A stretch of DNA of 64,000 nt from CALMBW01 sp963779645 (GTDB lineage: Bacteria; Actinomycetota; CADDZG01; WHSQ01). Positions within the stretch are counted from its first letter, which is position 1; every line of letters starts with the position of its first letter. Below are positions 43,139 to 51,977 of this stretch, one piece after another. The stretch is taken from NCBI GenBank assembly GCA_963779645.1, contig CAVZYX010000005.1, positions 186,001 to 250,000 on the forward strand, in the 5' to 3' direction. The translations under genes and the position numbers were made by a program. Under the pieces are notes generated by a model. That model was not told the DNA's origin. It made no database searches and worked only from the letters and a program-made list of their open reading frames with translations.

Positions 43139-44625
43139 TCCAGTCTCATCCTTTCGTGTAGCTCTCGACCGATCGCGACGGTTCTGTCCACGACGGCATC
43201 GAGGTCTGGAGCTTCGGTACGGAAATTTACGATACAGATACGTTGCACGAAACGGCCGTGGATAACCGCGTTCGAGTAATAGATACGTCCATCCATCTGG
43301 ACCGCGGGCATCAAACGTTCGTTCAGCAAGTCCAGGTACTCCTCGCGCTCAGTTCCATCAGGCACATCGGGCGGCACGTACCGAAAACAAGCCACAGACA
43401 GGGTCACCGGCGCCACGAGTTCCAACTCGGGGTGCTCTTCCACTCTTGCTGCCAGATACTTCGTCAGATGCACGTCATGAGCGATCCGTTCCCCATAGGC
43501 GCGCGTTCCGTGGGCGAGCAGCGATATCCAGACTTTGAACGCGTGGAACCCCCGACTGAACTGGGGGCCCATCTGTCCGAGGTCCATGCCCCGTCCGGTG
43601 AGCTCCTTGTCCTCGTGGATGTACGCGGCCCCCGCACCGAACGACCGGGCCAGCACCGACATGTCTCGGACGATGGCGCAACCGCCGCTGTGTGGCGTGT
43701 ACAGCCATTTGTGGGGGTCGACTGCGATCGAATCGGCATGCTCGATGCCCGCCAACAATGGACGAAGTTCGTCAGACAGGACGGCTGGTCCCCCGTAAGC
43801 GGCGTCTATGTGGAACCACATCCCGAATCGTTTCGATATCGCTGCAAGTTCCTCCAGCGGATCGATCGAACCTGTCGCGGTCGTGCCGGCAGTGCCCGCG
43901 ACGACGATAGGTCGAAGACCGGCGGCGAGGTCCTGTTCGATAGCTTGAACCAGAAGGTCAGAACGCATCGAGAACCCATCATCTGTCTCGATCTTGCGCA
44001 CCGCGTCCGAGCCCAGACCCAGCATGTCGGCTGCTCGCGTCAGAACTACGTGGCCCTCCTCGGATGTATAGATGGTCATGAGAGGCAGCTCTCGTACGCC
44101 CTTCTCACGGACCTCGTATCCAGCCTGAGCATCTCTCGCAGCCTTCAAGCAAACGAAGTTGGCAAGCGCGCCACCCGACAGGACGATCCCGCCGCCGGTG
44201 TCGGGGAATCCGAACCGGGCGGCCAACCATCTCGTAAGAGCTAGTTCGATCTCGGTTGCTGCCGGACCTAGCCTCCAGCCTCCAACGTTCTGATTGATCG
44301 CTGCAGCGAGCATGTCTGCGGCAGCTCCGGGCAACGTTCCGGATCCCGAGATGTAAGCCATGAACCCCGGATGTCCCGGGTACATCGATTGATCGAAAAC
44401 GACCTTCCGCATGTAGGCGAGAAGCTCGTCGTACTCAAGAGGTTCCTCTGGTACGTCCACAAGCACCGCTTTGCGCACACCGCTCTCGTCGAATCCTCGG
44501 TCGATGAGGAGCTCGGGCAGCTGCTTTATGAACTCGACCCACATGTCAACGACATCGCTGCCCAAGCGTTCAACGCGTTCAGGAGACCAGTTGAGCTCCT
44601 CGACGGGTTCTGGGACCTCAACCAA
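43126..44625 (-). CDS. PLP-dependent amino-acid decarboxylase (group II)
   Basis: The 499-residue protein is a group II (aromatic-L-amino-acid/glutamate type) decarboxylase. It has HPGFMAYISGSGTLPGAAAD, SGGALANFVCLKAARDA, the PLP-stacking/Asp segment WFHIDAAYGGPAVLSDE, and the Schiff-base lysine in ADSIAVDPHKWLYTP. It would remove the alpha-carboxyl group of an amino acid; substrate is not clear, aromatic or valine-like side chains being possible. The downstream MBL hydrolase overlaps it. Confidence 0.9.
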   Translation of the reverse strand: MVEVPEPVEELNWSPERVERLGSDVVDMWVEFIKQLPELLIDRGFDESGVRKAVLVDVPEEPLEYDELLAYMRKVVFDQSMYPGHPGFMAYISGSGTLPGAAADMLAAAINQNVGGWRLGPAATEIELALTRWLAARFGFPDTGGGIVLSGGALANFVCLKAARDAQAGYEVREKGVRELPLMTIYTSEEGHVVLTRAADMLGLGSDAVRKIETDDGFSMRSDLLVQAIEQDLAAGLRPIVVAGTAGTTATGSIDPLEELAAISKRFGMWFHIDAAYGGPAVLSDELRPLLAGIEHADSIAVDPHKWLYTPHSGGCAIVRDMSVLARSFGAGAAYIHEDKELTGRGMDLGQMGPQFSRGFHAFKVWISLLAHGTRAYGERIAHDVHLTKYLAARVEEHPELELVAPVTLSVACFRYVPPDVPDGTEREEYLDLLNERLMPAVQMDGRIYYSNAVIHGRFVQRICIVNFRTEAPDLDAVVDRTVAIGRELHERMRLEWNG

Positions 44626-44685
44626 CTTTGGATCCTCTCTGTGAGGTCGCTACGTGATTCGCCGAGAACACCGTTACTCTGCTAC

Positions 44686-45435
44686 TTAAGCCGCGGATCT
44701 TGACCTTTCCGTTTCTTCGTAAATGCAACCGTCTTCAATCTTCGATCGGCCAAGTTCCTTTGCGGCCTCCGACACACAGATCTCATCCGGCTTGCAATCA
44801 TCCAGCAGGCGAGCGGTGAGGTTCACATCGTGGCCGAGAAGATCGTCTCCCTCGACCAGGGGTTCACCGGCGTGGACGGCAATACGGAGGTGAACAGGGA
44901 ATCCAGGATCCACCGCCACCAACTGAAGCGCCCCCTCGCGAAGCGAGATGGCCCCACGCACTGCCTGAGAAGCAGAGGGAAAGGCAAGAAGGTATCCATC
45001 ACCCAACGACTTGACGATCTCTCCCTTGCCCTGACGGGCAGCTCTCTGAACGATCGTGCTCAATTTGTTCAAGAGAGAGATGGCAGCGTCATCTCCGTTC
45101 TCGGCGGTGTAGCGAGTAAAGCCTGCGACGTCCACGAACATGATTCCGACGGAGGAATTCTTGGCGATCGCCGCCAGGCGGTCACCGGCTGATGCGTCCT
45201 CCGTCGCAAGGCTGGCAAGAAGATGTGCGCTCTTAAGCCCGAATGAACCGAGCTTGGACGGCTTCCGCTGAACCGCATCGGCGATGATCGGCTCGAGTGC
45301 TTCGGCGGCCTGAACCACCGTCGTCATCGGCCCTTCTTCTCGAACCTCGATCCGCATACGCAGCGTTTCTGCGATCTTAGGAAGGATTGCAGTGTCGCCA
45401 CGCAGCGCCGCGAGGATGGACTGGCGCATGCTCAT
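44686..45435 (-). CDS. Class III adenylate cyclase
   Basis: The 249-residue protein has an N-terminal helical region (about 1-90) and a class III cyclase domain (about 94-230). Metal-binding D102 (FVDVAGFTRYT) and D146 (KSLGDGYLLAF), adenine-specifying K142 and D198 (N minus 7 before DVNLTAR), and transition-state N205 and R209 are all present. The full set predicts an active ATP-specific enzyme. No receptor or membrane segment is attached. The divergent gene at 45475 is a membrane protein. Confidence 0.88.
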   Translation of the reverse strand: MSMRQSILAALRGDTAILPKIAETLRMRIEVREEGPMTTVVQAAEALEPIIADAVQRKPSKLGSFGLKSAHLLASLATEDASAGDRLAAIAKNSSVGIMFVDVAGFTRYTAENGDDAAISLLNKLSTIVQRAARQGKGEIVKSLGDGYLLAFPSASQAVRGAISLREGALQLVAVDPGFPVHLRIAVHAGEPLVEGDDLLGHDVNLTARLLDDCKPDEICVSEAAKELGRSKIEDGCIYEETERSRSAA

Positions 45436-45474
45436 GCGGGCGATGCTACTAACAACAGTGGGTACGCTTCGCAG

Positions 45475-46059
45475 ATGAACGATGGCAAGGAATCGAGGAG
45501 AGGGCCGTTCCTGGTAGGAGCCGCCGTCCTGCTGATCATCACGATCGCACTATTCCGACTGCCCGAAACGTTCGTGGAGAAGTTGTACCGACATCGGCCT
45601 TTCGACATCACAACGTCAGGCTGGGTCTATCGGTTCCTAGCGATAGCGGCATTCGCCCAAGCTGCATACGTCGGATTCGTGCTCCTAAGAACGGAGCGCG
45701 TCGAGCGCTCGCGGAACCGCGATCCTCGATTGGCGCAGCTGAGTAAACAAGAAGTGCTGAGATCGCTAGCGAGGAACGCTTCGGGGATGGCGCTCCTGAC
45801 CATCGTCTACGGACTATCTAGCTTCGCGCTCACCGGACAGCGGGGCGGCTTCTGGCTCTTCGTTGTGTTGAGTCTGCTGCAGCTTGCGTGGTACTTCAGA
45901 GCGGTTGGTGAGATCCAGCAGTGGCTCACATTCCAGCCTGAATTCGCGATAGCTGCAACGGGGAAAGACAGCGCGATCTCAAACGACGATCGACGGAGTC
46001 ACTACGTTCCACCACTCGCCCGCGGTGTCCAGTCATCGCAACCGGCTGAATCAGACTGA
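45475..46059 (+). CDS. Four-helix membrane protein of unknown function
   Basis: The 194-residue protein has four hydrophobic segments (about 12-27, 47-70, 100-120, 124-143), cytoplasmic loops rich in Arg, and a polar C-terminal tail of about 45 residues. No known motif was recognised. It starts at ATG 45475, 39 bases from the divergent adenylate cyclase, which suggests shared control. Its last nine bases overlap the convergent glycosylase gene. Confidence 0.72.
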   Translation: MNDGKESRRGPFLVGAAVLLIITIALFRLPETFVEKLYRHRPFDITTSGWVYRFLAIAAFAQAAYVGFVLLRTERVERSRNRDPRLAQLSKQEVLRSLARNASGMALLTIVYGLSSFALTGQRGGFWLFVVLSLLQLAWYFRAVGEIQQWLTFQPEFAIAATGKDSAISNDDRRSHYVPPLARGVQSSQPAESD

Positions 46060-46584
46060 CCCACCCAAGCGACGCCATCGCGGGCACGACATCTCGTGAT
46101 CGTTGACCATCCCGGTTGCTTGCATGAAGGCGTAGCAGATGGTCGGGCCAACGAAGCGGAACCCCCGCTTGCGAAGGTCCTTGCTCAGCGTCTTGGACTC
46201 CTCGGTCTCGGCGGGTATGTCATGTAGGTCTGCGAAACGGTTGATCCTGGGACGACCATCTACGAATCCCCAAACGTAGGCATCGAAGGACCCGAACTCT
46301 TTCTGAACGGCCAGAAATGCCTTGGCGTTAGTGACGGCACTGGCGACCTTCAAACGGTTACGGACGATCCCGGGATCGTTTAGGAGCGCGGCGATCTTCT
46401 TGTCGGAGTAGCGAGAGACCTTGATCGGATCGAAATCGGCGAACGCCTTTCGATAGCCCTCACGCTTGTTGAGGATCGTCGACCAGCTGAGTCCCGCCTG
46501 GGCACCTTCGAGGATCAGGAACTCGAAGAGTCGCCGGTCATCGTGCTCCGGTGATCCCCATTCGTCATCGTGATAGGCAACCAT
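46051..46584 (-). CDS. tag: DNA-3-methyladenine glycosylase I
   Basis: The protein has Tag family motifs YHDDEWGSPEHDDRRLFEF, EGAQAGLSWSTIL, GIVRNRLKVASAVTNAKAF and the C-terminal zinc ligands in MVNDHEMSCPRW. It removes 3-methyladenine from DNA. The first ATG (46584) omits the N-terminal RCAWAGTDPS, which carries the first zinc-binding Cys. This segment is present in the same frame at 46585-46614, but no ATG, GTG or TTG precedes it. The real start is thus unusual, or a base error has removed it. It follows mdh on the same strand. Confidence 0.88.
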   Translation of the reverse strand: MVAYHDDEWGSPEHDDRRLFEFLILEGAQAGLSWSTILNKREGYRKAFADFDPIKVSRYSDKKIAALLNDPGIVRNRLKVASAVTNAKAFLAVQKEFGSFDAYVWGFVDGRPRINRFADLHDIPAETEESKTLSKDLRKRGFRFVGPTICYAFMQATGMVNDHEMSCPRWRRLGGSV

Positions 46585-46630
46585 CGACGGGTCGGTACCC
46601 GCCCACGCGCACCTTTTGGTCGTGGTCGTC

Positions 46631-47563
46631 TTAACCGAGGCCGTCGAGCTCCGAGTATTTTCCCCGGATAGCCTCGGCGGCTTCTTTCAGGCTCGCCAGC
46701 TCTTCGTCGTTGAGATCCAACTCGACGATCTCCTCGACACCCTTGCGACCGAGCTTGGCGGGAACACCGAGGTAGACATCGCTGATCCCGTACTGACCCG
46801 TGGTCCACGCGCAGGTGGGAAGGACGGCTCCGGAATCGTTGAGGATCGCTTCGACCATCACGGCCGAGGACGACGACGGTGCGTAGAAGGCACTCCCCTT
46901 CTTCAGGTATCCAACGATCTCGGCCCCCGCATCGCGCGTGCGCTGGAACAATTCCTCGAGCGTCTTGGCATCGACGAGATCGGGCAGTGGCTCTCCGTCC
47001 ACGGTGGCATGCCGCGGCAACGCCACCATCTGGTCGCCGTGACTCCCAAGAGTGATGGCATCGACCTTGAGCGGAGACACTCCGAGCTTCTCTGCGATGA
47101 AGTACTTGAGCCTTGCCGAGTCGAGCACGCCGGCCATCCCCATCACACGCTCCTTGGGGAATCCGGACACCTTCGCCGCCAGATAAGTCATCTCGTCGAG
47201 GGGGTTCGAGACGAGGATGAGGATGGCCTCAGGTGAGTGTTTGGCGATCTGCTCAGTAACGCCACCCACGATCCGGGCGTTGTCTGCTAGTAGGTCCATG
47301 CGAGACATGCCTGGTGTCCGTGGCTTCCCGGCTGTGATGACGACGACATCGGAGTTGGCGGTATCCGCATAGTCGTTCGTGCCCGTCACGTAGGTCTCGA
47401 AGCCTTCGGTCGGAGTGGACTGATTGATGTCGAGAGCAAGCCCCTGCGGGAGCCCCTCGACGATGTCGATCATCACTACGCTATCGGCGACGCGTCTTTC
47501 GGCCACCCTTCGCGCTGTGTTCGACCCGACGTTACCGGCACCGACGACGGTTACTTTGGTCAT
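46631..47563 (-). CDS. mdh: Malate dehydrogenase (lactate dehydrogenase-like type)
   Basis: The 310-residue protein has the NAD fingerprint VTVVGAGNVGSNTARRVAE, the substrate loop GKPRTPGMSRMDLL, the catalytic HIS region LGSHGDQMVALPRHATV and a normal C-terminal ELDLNDEELASLKEAAEA. It interconverts malate and oxaloacetate. It lies 10 bases after the isocitrate dehydrogenase gene, and tag probably follows in the same operon. Confidence 0.93.
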   Translation of the reverse strand: MTKVTVVGAGNVGSNTARRVAERRVADSVVMIDIVEGLPQGLALDINQSTPTEGFETYVTGTNDYADTANSDVVVITAGKPRTPGMSRMDLLADNARIVGGVTEQIAKHSPEAILILVSNPLDEMTYLAAKVSGFPKERVMGMAGVLDSARLKYFIAEKLGVSPLKVDAITLGSHGDQMVALPRHATVDGEPLPDLVDAKTLEELFQRTRDAGAEIVGYLKKGSAFYAPSSSSAVMVEAILNDSGAVLPTCAWTTGQYGISDVYLGVPAKLGRKGVEEIVELDLNDEELASLKEAAEAIRGKYSELDGLG

Positions 47564-47573
47564 TGATAGCTCC

Positions 47574-48683
47574 TTAGATGTTGTCTGCTTGCATCTTTGC
47601 GATGATCGCGTCTGCTACTTCCGAGGTTCCAACTGCGGTGGGATCATCGCGGTTCGGCTTCATGTCGTAAGTGACGGCCGAGCCCTCGGCGATGACGGCG
47701 GCGATCGCCTTCTCGAGACGGTCCGCGGCGCCGAACTCTTCGAGGTAACGAAGCATCAGAACCCCGGACAGCATCATTGCCATCGGGTTCACCTTGTTCT
47801 GACCGGCATACTTGGGGGCCGAGCCGTGCGTTGGCTCGAACACGGCAACCTCATCTCCGATGTTGCCTCCCGGAGCAAGGCCCAGTCCTCCGATCAAACC
47901 TGCGCCCAGGTCGCTGATGATGTCTCCGTACAGGTTCGGTAGAACGAGCACGTCATACAACTCGGGCTTCTGCACGAGCTGCATGCACATGTTGTCTACG
48001 ATGCGGTCTTCGAACTCGACTCCCGAATCGGCGTACTCCTTCTCTGCAACCTCACGCGCCACCCTGAGGTAGAGCCCGTCGGTGAACTTCATGATGTTGG
48101 CTTTATGCACCGCGGTGACCTTCTTACGGCCGTTCTTGATCGCATAGTCGAATGCGCCGCGCACGATCCTCTGAGTTCCGTACACGGAGATCGGCTTGAT
48201 AGAGATGCCCGAGTCCTCACGGATGCGCCGGGCACCGAGGTCCGCCAGGAAATCGATCAGCTTGGTGGCTTCCGGAGTGCCCTGCTCGAACTCGATACCC
48301 GCATAGAGGTCCTCGTGGTTCTCGCGCACCACGACGAGGTCGATGTTCTCGTAGCGCGAGCGGACACCGGGGTAGGACTTGCAAGGCCGCAGGCACATGT
48401 ACAGATCGAGTTCTTTCCGCAACGCAACGTTCACACTGCGGAAACCCGTACCCACGGGCGTAGTGATGGGGCCTTTGATGGCGATCTTCGTCTTCCGGAT
48501 CGACTCCAGAACCTCGTCCGGAAGGGGCGTGCCCTTTTCTTCCATGACGTCCACGCCTGCATGCTGGACGTCCCAATCGAACTTCACACCGGTGCCCTCG
48601 AGCACCCTGCGCGTGGCTTCAGCGATCTCGGGGCCCGTTCCATCCCCCGGGATGAGAGTCACGCGATAAGTCGTTTGCGACAT
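47574..48683 (-). CDS. Isocitrate dehydrogenase, NAD(P)-dependent (isocitrate/isopropylmalate family)
   Basis: The 369-residue protein has LIPGDGTGPEIAEA, the substrate-binding RSVNVALRKELDLYMCLRP, KANIMKFTDGLYL (with catalytic Lys), and the metal site in NLYGDIISDLGAGLIGGLGL with GSAPKYAGQNKVNP. The substrate loop and the gene context (mdh downstream, citrate synthase divergent) favour isocitrate over isopropylmalate. It looks like the NAD-type (IDH3-like) enzyme of the TCA cycle, but cofactor preference is not proven. Confidence 0.88.
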   Translation of the reverse strand: MSQTTYRVTLIPGDGTGPEIAEATRRVLEGTGVKFDWDVQHAGVDVMEEKGTPLPDEVLESIRKTKIAIKGPITTPVGTGFRSVNVALRKELDLYMCLRPCKSYPGVRSRYENIDLVVVRENHEDLYAGIEFEQGTPEATKLIDFLADLGARRIREDSGISIKPISVYGTQRIVRGAFDYAIKNGRKKVTAVHKANIMKFTDGLYLRVAREVAEKEYADSGVEFEDRIVDNMCMQLVQKPELYDVLVLPNLYGDIISDLGAGLIGGLGLAPGGNIGDEVAVFEPTHGSAPKYAGQNKVNPMAMMLSGVLMLRYLEEFGAADRLEKAIAAVIAEGSAVTYDMKPNRDDPTAVGTSEVADAIIAKMQADNI

Positions 48684-48831
48684 AGAGATCCGCTCCTCGA
48701 TGTTCGAAAGAGAACCATCAGATGGGACGTTCGACGTCCCTGATTAGCAGGCAGAGACTACCCTGATAGCCTTTCAGACGACGAGAGATGAGAATGAGCC
48801 CCCGGGTGGGGGCCGCAAGAAAAGAGGCAGG

Positions 48832-49956
48832 ATGGCTTCGAAATCTGGCAAGGGACTGGAAGGTGTAGTAGCAGCCGAGACGGCCGTCAGCGACATAGAT
48901 GGTGAAAAAGGCGTTCTGTATTACGTCGGCTACGACATCCACGACCTCGCTCCCAATGCCTCTTTCGAAGAGATCGTTTACCTCCTCCACAACCTCGAAC
49001 TTCCCAATGCTGCCCAGTTGGATGAGGTATCCCAGCAGGTAGCTTCCGAGCGAGACCCCAACGATCTCGTGAAGGAATTGCTCCCCCGATTGGCCTCGGA
49101 TTCATCACCGATGTCGATGCTGCGATCGGCCGTATCGGTCTCCTCCGCGCAAGACCCGGATGGCTGGGACATGTCGGAAGACGCCAACTACCGCAAGGCT
49201 ATGAGGCTCATCGGTTTCTTCCCGACACTCGTTGCCTGGTACGACCACCTACGCAACGGCCGAGACACCATCCCACCCGATTCATCACTCAGCCAAGCTG
49301 CGAACTTCCTCTACATGCTGAAGGGCGACAAGGCCGACGACGAGAGCGCTCGGATCTTCGACATGTGCCTTGTGCTTCACGCCGATCACACGATGAACGC
49401 TTCGACGTTCGCGGCCCGCGTTTGCGCTGCGACATTGAGCGACATCCACTCGGCCATCACAGCCGGAGTCGCGGCCCTCAAAGGGCCGCTTCACGGTGGT
49501 GCTAACGAAGCCGTGATGAAGATGATGGAGGAGATCGGCGAATCGTCGAAGGCCGAGGTCTACATCAAGCAGAAGCTCGCAAACAAGGAAAAGATCATGG
49601 GCTTCGGGCACCGCGTTTACCGGACCGAAGACCCACGGGCAACGCACCTTCGCAAGATGGCGAAGGAGCTTGCGGAGAAGAGTGGCGACCCGAAGTTCTT
49701 CGAGATCTCTCAGATCATCGAGAAGACCGTCATGGACGAGAAGGGCCTGTACCCCAACGTCGATTTCTATGCCGCATCGGTTTACGGATACCTAGGGATC
49801 CCCACCGACCTATTCACGCCGATCTTCGCCTGCAGTCGAGTGGCGGGTTGGACCGCACACGTGAGAGAGCAGTACGCGGACAACCGTCTGATCCGCCCAG
49901 ACCACGACTACGTTGGCCCCGCGCCACGCTCCTGGCGCGCCCTCTCAGAGCGCTAA
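48832..49956 (+). CDS. Citrate synthase
   Basis: The 374-residue protein has the catalytic His pair region LHADHTMNASTFAARV (first His) and MGFGHRVYRTEDPRA (second His), plus the catalytic Asp in YPNVDFYAASVYGYLGI. LKGPLHGGANEAVMKM is the family signature. The length fits the short type-I citrate synthase/CitZ class. It condenses oxaloacetate and acetyl-CoA. It is divergent from isocitrate dehydrogenase, with a 148-base promoter region and an AAAGAGGCAGG site before the start. 2-Methylcitrate synthesis from propionyl-CoA is possible. Confidence 0.93.
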   Translation: MASKSGKGLEGVVAAETAVSDIDGEKGVLYYVGYDIHDLAPNASFEEIVYLLHNLELPNAAQLDEVSQQVASERDPNDLVKELLPRLASDSSPMSMLRSAVSVSSAQDPDGWDMSEDANYRKAMRLIGFFPTLVAWYDHLRNGRDTIPPDSSLSQAANFLYMLKGDKADDESARIFDMCLVLHADHTMNASTFAARVCAATLSDIHSAITAGVAALKGPLHGGANEAVMKMMEEIGESSKAEVYIKQKLANKEKIMGFGHRVYRTEDPRATHLRKMAKELAEKSGDPKFFEISQIIEKTVMDEKGLYPNVDFYAASVYGYLGIPTDLFTPIFACSRVAGWTAHVREQYADNRLIRPDHDYVGPAPRSWRALSER

Positions 49957-49960
49957 CCCG

Positions 49961-50818
49961 CTAAAGGTTTTCGGCTTGGGTGACCGTGTTGCTCAGCAGC
50001 ATCGCGATCGTCATGGGGCCTACTCCACCGGGGACCGGGGTTATCGCTGAGGCGATGTCCTTTGCGGCCTCGAAGTCGACATCTCCTACAAGGCGGCCGT
50101 CTTCCGTTCGGTTGGTCCCTACGTCGATCACTACGGCGCCGGGTTTGATCATCGGTCCCGTTATCGAGTGAGCTCGTCCGATGGCCGCTATCAGGATGTC
50201 CGCTCTTTGCGTGTGAGCGGCGAGATCTTTCGTTCCAGTGTGGCAAACGGTAACGGTGGCGTTCGCGCCGGCTGCTTTCTGGAACAGCATGGCTGCGATG
50301 GGCTTACCAACGATGTTGGATCGCCCAACGACAACCACTTCGGCACCACTCGTTTCGATGTTGGACCTGATAAGAAGCTGCTGGATCCCCGCCGGCGTCG
50401 CAGGAGCGATGACGTGGGTTCCTTGTAGGACACGACCCATGTTGCAGGGATGGAAGCCGTCGGCATCCTTGTGTGGCGGGAACGCCTCGAGGATCTTCTC
50501 CTCATCGATGTGCTCGGGAAGCGGAAGTTGAACGAGGATCCCGTGAACATCCGCGTCTGCCGTCAGACGGCCCAGCAGTTCCAGGAGCTCGGGCTCCGGT
50601 GTGCTGGCAGAGAGGTCGTGGTCCCAGGAACGGATCCCGACCTCGGCGCACATCTTGCGCTTCGTTGCGACGTAGATCTTGGAAGCGGGGTCGTCTCCAA
50701 CGAGCACCGTCGCGAGCCCCGGGGTAACCCCCTTCGAACTAAGAGCCTTGACGCGCTCTGCTACCTCGGCGCGCACCTCTGCAGCGATCGCTTTTCCATC
50801 GATGATCTTGGCGGTCAT
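49961..50818 (-). CDS. folD: Bifunctional methylenetetrahydrofolate dehydrogenase/cyclohydrolase
   Basis: The 285-residue protein has the catalytic segment YVATKRKMCAEVGI (Tyr and Lys), the QLPLPEHIDEEKI motif, the Rossmann signature VVGRSNIVGKPIAAML and the end motif VTPVPGGVGPMTIAML (here ITPVPGGVGP). It interconverts methylene-, methenyl- and 10-formyl-THF, supplying the formyl donor for PurN and PurH encoded nearby. It converges on citrate synthase with a four-base gap. Confidence 0.95.
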   Translation of the reverse strand: MTAKIIDGKAIAAEVRAEVAERVKALSSKGVTPGLATVLVGDDPASKIYVATKRKMCAEVGIRSWDHDLSASTPEPELLELLGRLTADADVHGILVQLPLPEHIDEEKILEAFPPHKDADGFHPCNMGRVLQGTHVIAPATPAGIQQLLIRSNIETSGAEVVVVGRSNIVGKPIAAMLFQKAAGANATVTVCHTGTKDLAAHTQRADILIAAIGRAHSITGPMIKPGAVVIDVGTNRTEDGRLVGDVDFEAAKDIASAITPVPGGVGPMTIAMLLSNTVTQAENL

Positions 50819-50916
50819 GTGAGTTCCTTAAGGTCGCCTTGCCGGCCGCTGGCATCCTACTCAGGCCGGACATCGATGCAAGGTAGGCGACCGAGCACTC
50901 GTTCTATCCTGCCTGC

Positions 50917-51219
50917 GTGGAGAATCCAAACCCTCGAGCGCGCACCCTGATCTGGAGCCAGGTCGGTTACTTCCTCTTCCTCTTTCCATGGCTCGTGGCC
51001 GCCGCGACTTCCACGCAGCTATCCATAGAGCCTGTGCTGATCGCCTACCTCTACCGGGGGTGGCTGTGGATCTATCCGCTCTTCTGGGTCGCCTCGTTGC
51101 TCATGACCCACCGCACCTCATCGAGGGACCAACATCGCACCGCAACGCGGTGGAACATGTTGCCGTTGGCGTGGATCGTTCCAACTGTGCTGGCGGTGAC
51201 AGCCGGCGCGGTCCTCTAG
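50917..51219 (+). CDS. Small three-helix membrane protein
   Basis: The 100-residue protein has three hydrophobic segments (about 13-31, 36-63, 81-99) and a basic cytoplasmic loop (MTHRTSSRDQHRTATRW). Start is GTG 50917; the promoter would be shared with divergent folD. No family was recognised. Its last four bases overlap the convergent methyltransferase gene. Confidence 0.65.
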   Translation: MENPNPRARTLIWSQVGYFLFLFPWLVAAATSTQLSIEPVLIAYLYRGWLWIYPLFWVASLLMTHRTSSRDQHRTATRWNMLPLAWIVPTVLAVTAGAVL

Positions 51220-51977
51220 CTGCCGGCGCGGTCCAGAAGACCTTCGCTCGCACCAGGCGACAGCATCACGACGAGCCTCGTGCCGGGGACGCGGAAGAGC
51301 GGAAGGTCCTTGCGAGCGTGAAGCACTTCGACCACGCCGGGAGAAAGCCGCCAGTAGTCGTCCCACACGATCGCACCGTTGTGCGACAGCATCGCCAGCG
51401 CATTGTTGGTATCGGAGCGGACGTACTCAGTCGAATGCGCTCCATCGACGTAGACCAGGTCGATCCTGCCCTGCCACGGGGAGAAATCGAACTTCGCCGA
51501 GTCGGCCCAATGCTGCTCGATCTCTCCCTGATGTGGGAGATCTCGATAGACATGAGATCCCTCCGAACCACGATGAACGTCAGACGGATCGAGGCCCCAG
51601 GCCGGATCTTCGGCCGGTGGGATGTCCAAGGTGTGAACGATCGCTTCGGGGAGGTTGCGAGACAACATCCACGCCGTCAGGCCGATGAAAGTTCCGATCT
51701 CGAAGACGGCCGAAGCCCCGAGCCTCTTCGCCAGCGAGACCAGGAAGAAGAGTCCATCGATCGTCTGAGTCCCCTCCTGCATCAAGAGTCGACGCGGCGG
51801 GAACGTCACTTCGGAATCGTAGATGCGTGCGAGGGCAGATCCGGGGAGAGGCGAGAGGGGCGATCTTCTTTCGAACCGATGATTCAGGAACTGCCGCCGA
51901 AGGATGTCCAGCCGGCACGTGAAGCTTCGGAGACCAAGCGGGTTGTGGAACTGAGACCAGGACTGGTCGTCGGTCAA
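51216..51977 (-). CDS. Class I SAM-dependent methyltransferase
   Basis: The 253-residue protein has a Methyltransf_24-type fold: VFEIGTFIGLTAWMLSRNL (SAM loop), VHTLDIPPAEDPAW, IDLVYVDGAHSTEYVRSDTN and GAIVWDDYWRLSPGVVEVL. The acidic residues in VDGAH and WDDY could bind a metal or substrate as in sugar/O-methyltransferases. The target is unknown. It overlaps the stop of purH by four bases, so it belongs to the same operon, although its job in purine synthesis is not evident. Confidence 0.83.
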   Translation of the reverse strand: MTDDQSWSQFHNPLGLRSFTCRLDILRRQFLNHRFERRSPLSPLPGSALARIYDSEVTFPPRRLLMQEGTQTIDGLFFLVSLAKRLGASAVFEIGTFIGLTAWMLSRNLPEAIVHTLDIPPAEDPAWGLDPSDVHRGSEGSHVYRDLPHQGEIEQHWADSAKFDFSPWQGRIDLVYVDGAHSTEYVRSDTNNALAMLSHNGAIVWDDYWRLSPGVVEVLHARKDLPLFRVPGTRLVVMLSPGASEGLLDRAGS

